The position numbers and the translations under genes are program-made. This document shows, piece by piece, positions 58,807 to 64,000 of a DNA stretch of 64,000 bases (position 1 is the stretch's first letter; every line of letters begins with the position of its first letter). The notes under the pieces are model-generated. The model was not told the origin of the DNA. It ran no database searches and was given only the letters and a program-made list of their open reading frames with translations. The DNA comes from Natronococcus amylolyticus DSM 10524 (GTDB taxonomy: Archaea; Halobacteriota; Halobacteria; Halobacteriales; Natrialbaceae). The stretch covers positions 184,587-248,586 of the forward strand of contig NZ_AOIB01000014.1 of the NCBI RefSeq assembly GCF_000337675.1, written 5' to 3'.

Positions 58807-60186
58807 ATGATCGACCGGAGCCTCCTGCGCGAGGACCCCGAAGCCGTCCGCGAGGCGCTCGACAACCGAGGTGCCGACGTCGACCTCGACGAGCTGATCG
58901 AGATCGACGAGCGTTGGCGAGAGCTGAAGGCCCGCGGCGACGAGCTGCGCCACGAGCGAAACCAGGTGACCGAGCGGATCGGCGCGCTCGTCGCGAAGGG
59001 CAAACAGGATGAGAAGGACGAGGCCATCGAGGAGTCGAAGGAGCTCAAAGCCGAGATCGAGGACGTCGAGGCCGAGGCGACCGAACTCGGCGACGAGCTC
59101 CGCGAGCGGATGCTCGAGGTTCCACAGATTCCCGACGAGAGCGTGCCGCTGGGCCTCGACGAGCGACACAACGTCGAGGATCGACGCTGGGGGTTCGACG
59201 ATCTGCGCGTCGACGCCGACGCAATCACTCCCCACTACGAACTCGGCGAGGAGCTCGACATCATCGACGAGGAACGCGGCGCCAAAACGACTGGATCGGG
59301 CTTTTACTTCCTCAAGGGTGACGGCGCTCGCCTCGAGCACGCCCTGATCCAGTTCATGATGGACGTCCACCGCGAGCAGGGGTACGTCGACCTCTTCCCG
59401 CCGGTACCCGTCAAAAGCGAGTCGATGCGGGGCACCGGCCAGCTGCCGAAGTTCGCCGACGACGCCTACCGACTGGGCGGGAGCAACGAAGACGAGTACG
59501 AGGACGACGACCTCTGGCTCTGTCCGACCGCCGAGGTCCCGGTCACGAACATGTACGCCGACGAGATCCTGCTCACGGACGACCTCCCGCTCAAACACCA
59601 GGCGTACACGCCCAACTTCCGGCGGGAAGCCGGCGAGCACGGCACCGAAACGCGGGGCATCGTTCGCGTCCACCAGTTCAACAAGGTCGAACTCGTCAAC
59701 TTCGTCGAGCCCGAGGACAGCTACGACCGCCTCGAGTCACTGCTCGACGAGGCCGAGGAGGTCCTGCGCCAGCTCGAGCTCCCCTACCGCATCCTCGAGC
59801 TCTGTACCGGCGACCTGACCTTCGCCTCGGCGAAAACGTACGACATCGAGGTCTGGGCGCCCGGCGACGACATGGACGACGGTCCCGAGGAGGGCGGCCG
59901 CTGGCTCGAGGTCTCGAGCGCCTCGAACTTCGAGGACTTCCAGGCCCGCCGCGCCGGGCTTCGCTACCGACCCGAGCGCCACGAGTCGGCCGAGTACCTC
60001 CACACGCTCAACGCCTCGGGGCTCGCACTGCCCCGGGTTATGGTGGCGATCCTCGAGTACCACCAGAACGAGGACGGCACCGTGACGATCCCCGAGGCGC
60101 TGCAGCCGTACATGGGCGGACAGGAGGTCATCGAGGGCCACGAGAAGGTCGGCGAGAGCGCGCTGGGTGCGGGCGAGCGGGAGTGA
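58807..60186 (+). CDS. serS: seryl-tRNA synthetase
   Basis: A 459-residue class II synthetase that charges tRNA-Ser. The N-terminal coiled-coil arm spans about residues 25-110 (ERWRELKARGDELRHERNQV). Motif 2 reads YTPNFRREAGEHGTETRG-like (TPNFRREAG) and motif 3 ASNFEDFQARR then GLALPRVMVAILE with the class II Arg. This is the common bacterial/eukaryal-type SerRS, not the methanogen type, as usual in Halobacteria. ATG at 58807 gives MIDRSLLREDPE. Confidence 0.97.
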   Translation: MIDRSLLREDPEAVREALDNRGADVDLDELIEIDERWRELKARGDELRHERNQVTERIGALVAKGKQDEKDEAIEESKELKAEIEDVEAEATELGDELRERMLEVPQIPDESVPLGLDERHNVEDRRWGFDDLRVDADAITPHYELGEELDIIDEERGAKTTGSGFYFLKGDGARLEHALIQFMMDVHREQGYVDLFPPVPVKSESMRGTGQLPKFADDAYRLGGSNEDEYEDDDLWLCPTAEVPVTNMYADEILLTDDLPLKHQAYTPNFRREAGEHGTETRGIVRVHQFNKVELVNFVEPEDSYDRLESLLDEAEEVLRQLELPYRILELCTGDLTFASAKTYDIEVWAPGDDMDDGPEEGGRWLEVSSASNFEDFQARRAGLRYRPERHESAEYLHTLNASGLALPRVMVAILEYHQNEDGTVTIPEALQPYMGGQEVIEGHEKVGESALGAGERE

Positions 60187-60460
60187 GTCGCGGCGACCAG
60201 TAGTCGTCGACAGAGACCCCAGTACCGCATCGGACCGGTTCGACGCTCCGCTCTCGGTTTCTGAAGCTCTGATCGCTGATTTCACACTCGAGTTTTCGAG
60301 CCGTCGGTACCGTCACCGTCGACTCGGTCACCCCGGCGAGTGAAACGGCGGAAGGGCCCCGAAACGTTCTCGAGGGTTCCAGCAAAGCACGAGTGGGCGT
60401 TGGCTCCGCTACGAAAGCGGACGCGAAAGAAGAAACGAATCGAGAGAGGAGAGCGGCGGT

Positions 60461-62647
60461 TTAGATGTACTGGATGATCTCGGGCAGCTCGAGCTTCATG
60501 CCCTTGCGCTCGCGGATCTCCATGATCTTCTCGCGCTGGAGCGAGTCGGACATGACCTCGAAACCGGCGTTCTCCGTGTTCCAGGAGGCGCGGCCCTCGG
60601 TCGCGCTACGAATGTCGCTCGCGAAGCCGATCATCTCGCCGACTGGCGCGATCCCCTCGACGACCATCAGGTCGCCTTCCTGGTACATGTCGTCGACGCG
60701 GCCACGTCGACCCTGGATCTCGCCGGAGGCGGCGCCCATGTGGTCGTTAGGGACGTCGATGCGGACGTCCTGCATCGGCTCGAGCATCTTGATGCGGCCG
60801 TCGATCAGGGCGTTGTGGAGCGCGTTTCGAGTTGCCGGGATGACCTGTGCCGGACCGCGGTGGATCGTGTCCTCGTGGAGCCTGGCGTCGTGCAGCCGGA
60901 TGAGCGTCCCCTGAACCGGCTCGTTTGCGAGGGGACCGTTGTTGAGGGCGTCCTCGAACCCCTCGATCACGAGTTCCATCGTCTCGTTCAGGTGCTGGAT
61001 ACCTTTCGTGTCGTCGATGAGGATGTTCGTCCCGTGGATGTGCTCGACCTCCTGAGAGTCGTCCTTCTCCATGCCGGCGTTCTGCAGGGCTTCGCGGCGC
61101 TCCTGTTCGGGCATATCCATCGACGCCTCGCCGAGCTGGATCGCCTCGACGAGTTCGTTCGACATCGGCTCGATGGAGACGTAGAATCGGTTGTGGCGGT
61201 TCGGTGAGATGCCCTCGATCTCGTCGCTGGGTTCCTGGGGCTGCTCGCGGTAGACGACGATCGGTTCACCAGTGTTGACCGGAATACCCTGATTCTTTTC
61301 GATACGCTGGGTGATCACTTCGAGATGAAGTTCTCCCTGTCCGGAGATCAGGTGCTCGCCGGTCTCCTCGTTGATCTCGATCTGGATCGTCGGATCCTCT
61401 TTGGAGACCTGTCGAAGGGTTTCGATCAGCTTTGGCAGGTCGTCCATACTTTTCGCCTCGACGGACTTCGTAATGACCGGCTCGGAGATGTGCTCGATCG
61501 ACTCGAAGGGCGTCATCTCGACGCTCGAGACGGTCGAGCCGGCGATGGCGTCGCGGAGACCGGTGACGGCCGCGATGTTGCCGGCGGGGACGCGCTCGAC
61601 TTCCTCGCGCTCGCCACCCATGTAGATGCCGACGGACTGGACGCGGTTCTTCCCCGCAGTTCCGGAGACGTACAGCTCCTGGCCCTTCTCGAGGGAGCCC
61701 GAGAAGACACGACCGGAGGCGATCTCGCCCGCGTGGGGGTCCATCCCGATATCGGTGACCATGAAGACGACCTCGCCGGTCTCGTCGACGAGACGCATCC
61801 CTTCCGCGAGTTCGGTTTCGTCGTCACCGCGCCAGATGCGCGGAATACGTCGTGGCTGGGCCTTGACGGGGTTCGGGAAGTGCTCACAGACCATGTCGAG
61901 GACGACGTCAGACAGCGGCGTTCGGTCGTGGAGCTCCTGTCGCTGGTCGTTGCGCTCGAGTTCCATGATGTCCCCGAAGTCCATCCCGGTCGCCTGCATT
62001 GACGGCATCGAGACGCCCCATTTGTACAAAGCGGAGCCGAAGCCGACGGTGCCGTCCTCGACGGAGACCGTCCAGTCCTCGATGTCGTCCATGTCTTCGG
62101 TCATCCCGCGGATGAGCTCGTTGACGTCGTTGATGACCGAGACGAGTCGACGCTGCATCTCCTCGGGTCCCTCCTGGAGCTCGGAGATCAGGCGGTCGAC
62201 CTTGTTGATGAACAGGGTCGGCTTGACGCCCTCGCGAAGCGCCTGCCGCAGAACCGTCTCGGTCTGGGGCATGGCACCCTCGACGGCGTCGACGACGACC
62301 AGCGCACCGTCGACGGCTCGCATCGCACGGGTGACGTCACCGCCGAAGTCGACGTGGCCCGGCGTGTCGATGAGGTTGATGAGGTGGTTGGTTCCCTCGT
62401 ACTCGTGGGTCATCGAAACGTTCGCCGCGTCGATAGTGATCCCACGCTCCTGCTCGTCTTCCTCCGTGTCCATCGCGAGCTGTTCGCCGGCGGTCTCGTC
62501 GGAGATCATGCCGGCTCCCGCGAGGAGGTTGTCCGAAAGGGTCGTTTTCCCGTGATCGACGTGAGCGGCGATGGCGATGTTCCGGATATGCTCCGGTTCG
62601 TCCATCAGCCGTTCACACTCTTGGACGATCTTCTTGCGTCGGCCCAT
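60461..62647 (-). CDS. translation elongation factor 2
   Basis: A 728-residue GTPase that moves tRNA and mRNA on the ribosome. G1 [10 protein letters not shown] near residue 28, G2 region GITI, G3 [12 protein letters not shown]4 NKVD. Domain IV has the diphthamide site with His in [16 protein letters not shown], and the end carries [15 protein letters not shown]. Length and order match archaeal EF-2. Alone; the 270 bp after its stop, up to serS, have nothing I recognise. Upstream lies a DUF5781 gene divergent from it. Confidence 0.98.
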   Translation of the reverse strand: MGRRKKIVQECERLMDEPEHIRNIAIAAHVDHGKTTLSDNLLAGAGMISDETAGEQLAMDTEEDEQERGITIDAANVSMTHEYEGTNHLINLIDTPGHVDFGGDVTRAMRAVDGALVVVDAVEGAMPQTETVLRQALREGVKPTLFINKVDRLISELQEGPEEMQRRLVSVINDVNELIRGMTEDMDDIEDWTVSVEDGTVGFGSALYKWGVSMPSMQATGMDFGDIMELERNDQRQELHDRTPLSDVVLDMVCEHFPNPVKAQPRRIPRIWRGDDETELAEGMRLVDETGEVVFMVTDIGMDPHAGEIASGRVFSGSLEKGQELYVSGTAGKNRVQSVGIYMGGEREEVERVPAGNIAAVTGLRDAIAGSTVSSVEMTPFESIEHISEPVITKSVEAKSMDDLPKLIETLRQVSKEDPTIQIEINEETGEHLISGQGELHLEVITQRIEKNQGIPVNTGEPIVVYREQPQEPSDEIEGISPNRHNRFYVSIEPMSNELVEAIQLGEASMDMPEQERREALQNAGMEKDDSQEVEHIHGTNILIDDTKGIQHLNETMELVIEGFEDALNNGPLANEPVQGTLIRLHDARLHEDTIHRGPAQVIPATRNALHNALIDGRIKMLEPMQDVRIDVPNDHMGAASGEIQGRRGRVDDMYQEGDLMVVEGIAPVGEMIGFASDIRSATEGRASWNTENAGFEVMSDSLQREKIMEIRERKGMKLELPEIIQYI

Positions 62648-62838
62648 ATACCCCCCAATACCGGTAGCGGGGTCAAAAGGGTAGTGTTTCGTCGTCGGCG
62701 GGATTCGGCGCGTATCCCGCTCTGGAGGGACGAAAGACTAATTTGCGTGAGTGAATGGCACACATCAATCTCCCGTCCAGTCGAGAACAGACGACGGGCG
62801 TAAGAGCCATACAGTCACGGCCCGTGATACGGCTACAC

Positions 62839-63597
62839 ATGGATATTCGCGTTACCGGCTCGGGCCCGACGACCCCTTTTCTCGGTGCCCGTGACCTGTT
62901 CGAAACCGAGTACGACCTCTCGCTGCCGGTCGACGTCGAGCTTCGCGACGACCCCGACGTCCGCACCTGGGCCGGCCACTACGACGACCGACACGTCTTG
63001 AACATCTCCCGACAGGCCGCCTCGAGCGCCATGGCTCGCGAGCTCGCCCTCCACGAGTTCGCCCACATGGCCAGATACGAACAGAGCCACCCTTCCCACA
63101 CCCAGTCGACCGAGGAGGTGCTGTACCTCGCACTGGCCGGGAAAAGCGTCGAGCGGCGAAAACTCTCCCATTGCTACCAGATCGCAAACCACATGAAGGA
63201 TATCTACGCCGACGACATCACGCTCTCGGTCGGTCCCGGCGAGAAGCTCCTCTCGTTTCTCGAGTCGAGCCTCGCGGCGGCAGTCGTCGACCGGCCTCAA
63301 ACCACGCCACAGACCGGCCGAACGAGGCTCTCGGCGATCGCCGATCCCGAAATTACGGCCGTCAACGCGGCGTTCGCCCTGGCGCTTGCGGAGCGACACG
63401 ACCTCGTCGAGTCGGATCACCGTCTGTACGACCTCGCCCACGTCGCCGCGGTGGATGCTCCCGACGTGCCGTTCCACGCGTTCAAGCGTCGATTTAGGGA
63501 ACTAACCAGGGATCCAGACTCGAGCAGCTATCGGCAGGTCCTCGTCGACGCGACGCGGGCGTACGTCGGCGAGGAGGATTCGGGGAGTGAGACCTAA
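62839..63597 (+). CDS. DUF5781 family protein with HExxH metallopeptidase motif
   Basis: A 252-residue cytosolic protein. The motif LALHEFAHMARYEQSHPSH is HExxH with a further His 11 residues on, as in zincin proteases; STEEVLYLALAGKSVERRK could supply a third ligand. The rest is helical. To my recollection the haloarchaeal family is named DUF5781 and is often found beside EF-2. Whether it is an active protease is not known. ATG at 62839 (MDIRVTGSGP) is chosen. Confidence 0.8.
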   Translation: MDIRVTGSGPTTPFLGARDLFETEYDLSLPVDVELRDDPDVRTWAGHYDDRHVLNISRQAASSAMARELALHEFAHMARYEQSHPSHTQSTEEVLYLALAGKSVERRKLSHCYQIANHMKDIYADDITLSVGPGEKLLSFLESSLAAAVVDRPQTTPQTGRTRLSAIADPEITAVNAAFALALAERHDLVESDHRLYDLAHVAAVDAPDVPFHAFKRRFRELTRDPDSSSYRQVLVDATRAYVGEEDSGSET

Positions 63598-63661
63598 CTC
63601 CCGTCGTCAGCTACCCGAACGTTTAATGTTTTACACCTCATTAGTATGGAACATACCGGCA

Positions 63662-64000
63662 ATGCTCTCCGAGACAGAAGCCCGCGGACCGGACGACGCG
63701 TTTATCGAGGAACTGGCACGGCTGAAACGCCGCGGAGCGAGCGTCCTCGTCGTCGGGTCGGCCCGGGCGAGCCAGCAGGCCGAGACCTGCCGCCGACTGC
63801 TCGGACATGCCACGGACCGTCCGCGCCGACGAATTCTGGTTTCGACGACCGGTGAGGACGCACCGATCGAGTCGCTTGTCGACGAGACGCCTTCGGACAG
63901 CCACCGAATCGTTCGACACGAGATCGACGTTCGAAGCGCCAGCGCCGCCTCCAGCGATCACGCGCCAACGCCGTCGATCGGCGTTCCCGTAACGACTACC
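63662..64000 (+). CDS. DUF7504-like haloarchaeal protein, 3'-truncated by the window edge
   Basis: The frame from ATG 63662 is open to the end of the window (113 codons). It begins with a helix FIEELARLKRRGASVLVVGS, then CRRLLGHATDRPRRRILVSTTG: a P-loop-free Rossmann-like start seen in haloarchaeal RecA-superfamily-like proteins (DUF7504 and relatives). GTTTAATGTTTTAC near 63620-63633 is a probable TATA region. Function unknown. Confidence 0.6.
   Translation, partial: MLSETEARGPDDAFIEELARLKRRGASVLVVGSARASQQAETCRRLLGHATDRPRRRILVSTTGEDAPIESLVDETPSDSHRIVRHEIDVRSASAASSDHAPTPSIGVPVTTT

Overview
This 64-kb window is chromosomal DNA from an extremely halophilic archaeon (class Halobacteria, possibly Natrialbales-like; the genus is not determinable from the sequence alone). 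The evidence is the acidic proteome, strong G/C third positions, Tat signal peptides on most secreted proteins, a PGF-CTERM sorting tail, bacterio-opsin-activator (Bat) type regulators, an archaeal doublet histone, EF-2 and class I CCA transferase. No prophage, transposase, CRISPR array or replication origin was recognised. The content is housekeeping plus surface and transport genes.

Layout. 1-14 kb: the 3' part of a Bat-type regulator, a lipoprotein, two giant Ser/Asp/Glu-repeat secreted proteins (3.8-5.7 and 8.1-10.0 kb) flanking an FxLYD-like protein and an NAD-epimerase gene broken by a 50-bp tandem duplication, then a zinc-finger membrane protein and a 1011-residue Bat-type sensor. 14-19.7 kb: information-processing block with tRNA-Asn, CCA transferase, an RPA-like ssDNA-binding protein, histone, histone-deacetylase homologue and tRNA-Arg. 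Both tRNAs are followed by partial copies of their own 3' ends. 19.7-31 kb: PQQ-propeller lipoprotein, secreted lipase, RNase P RNA with two extra hairpins, AMMECR1, an ABC exporter, nicotinate phosphoribosyltransferase, two paralogous HExxH surface proteins and a nicotinamidase-like hydrolase. 31-39.9 kb: small metabolic and conserved unknown genes, a tatA remnant, lipoate ligase, a polysaccharide-lyase-like protein, thiolase and HtpX-like protease. 40-46.6 kb: eutB-eutC-eutA, a divergent MFS carrier and a tungsten-type aldehyde ferredoxin oxidoreductase, which together could take ethanolamine to acetate without a microcompartment. 47-51 kb: Asp-repeat lipoprotein and acyl-CoA synthetase. 51-58.7 kb: ion-transport cluster with a CDF exporter, a fluoride riboswitch and two fluoride channels, USP, a CBS-MgtE magnesium channel, a split MgtE pair and a PhoU/TrkA-C protein. 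58.8-64 kb: serS, EF-2, a metalloprotease-like DUF5781 protein and the start of a further gene.

Most noteworthy: the fluoride riboswitch with a ~92-nt insert in its second helix; the enlarged RNase P RNA; the paired Ser/Asp proteins whose only two cysteines are spaced almost identically (548 versus 546 residues); the frameshifting 50-bp duplication; a shared TTAG/CTAA palindrome upstream of two divalent-metal transporter genes; and the eut-AOR neighbourhood. Gene starts were chosen by signal peptides, family length and spacing. Family names rest on reading the translated proteins, not on database searches.
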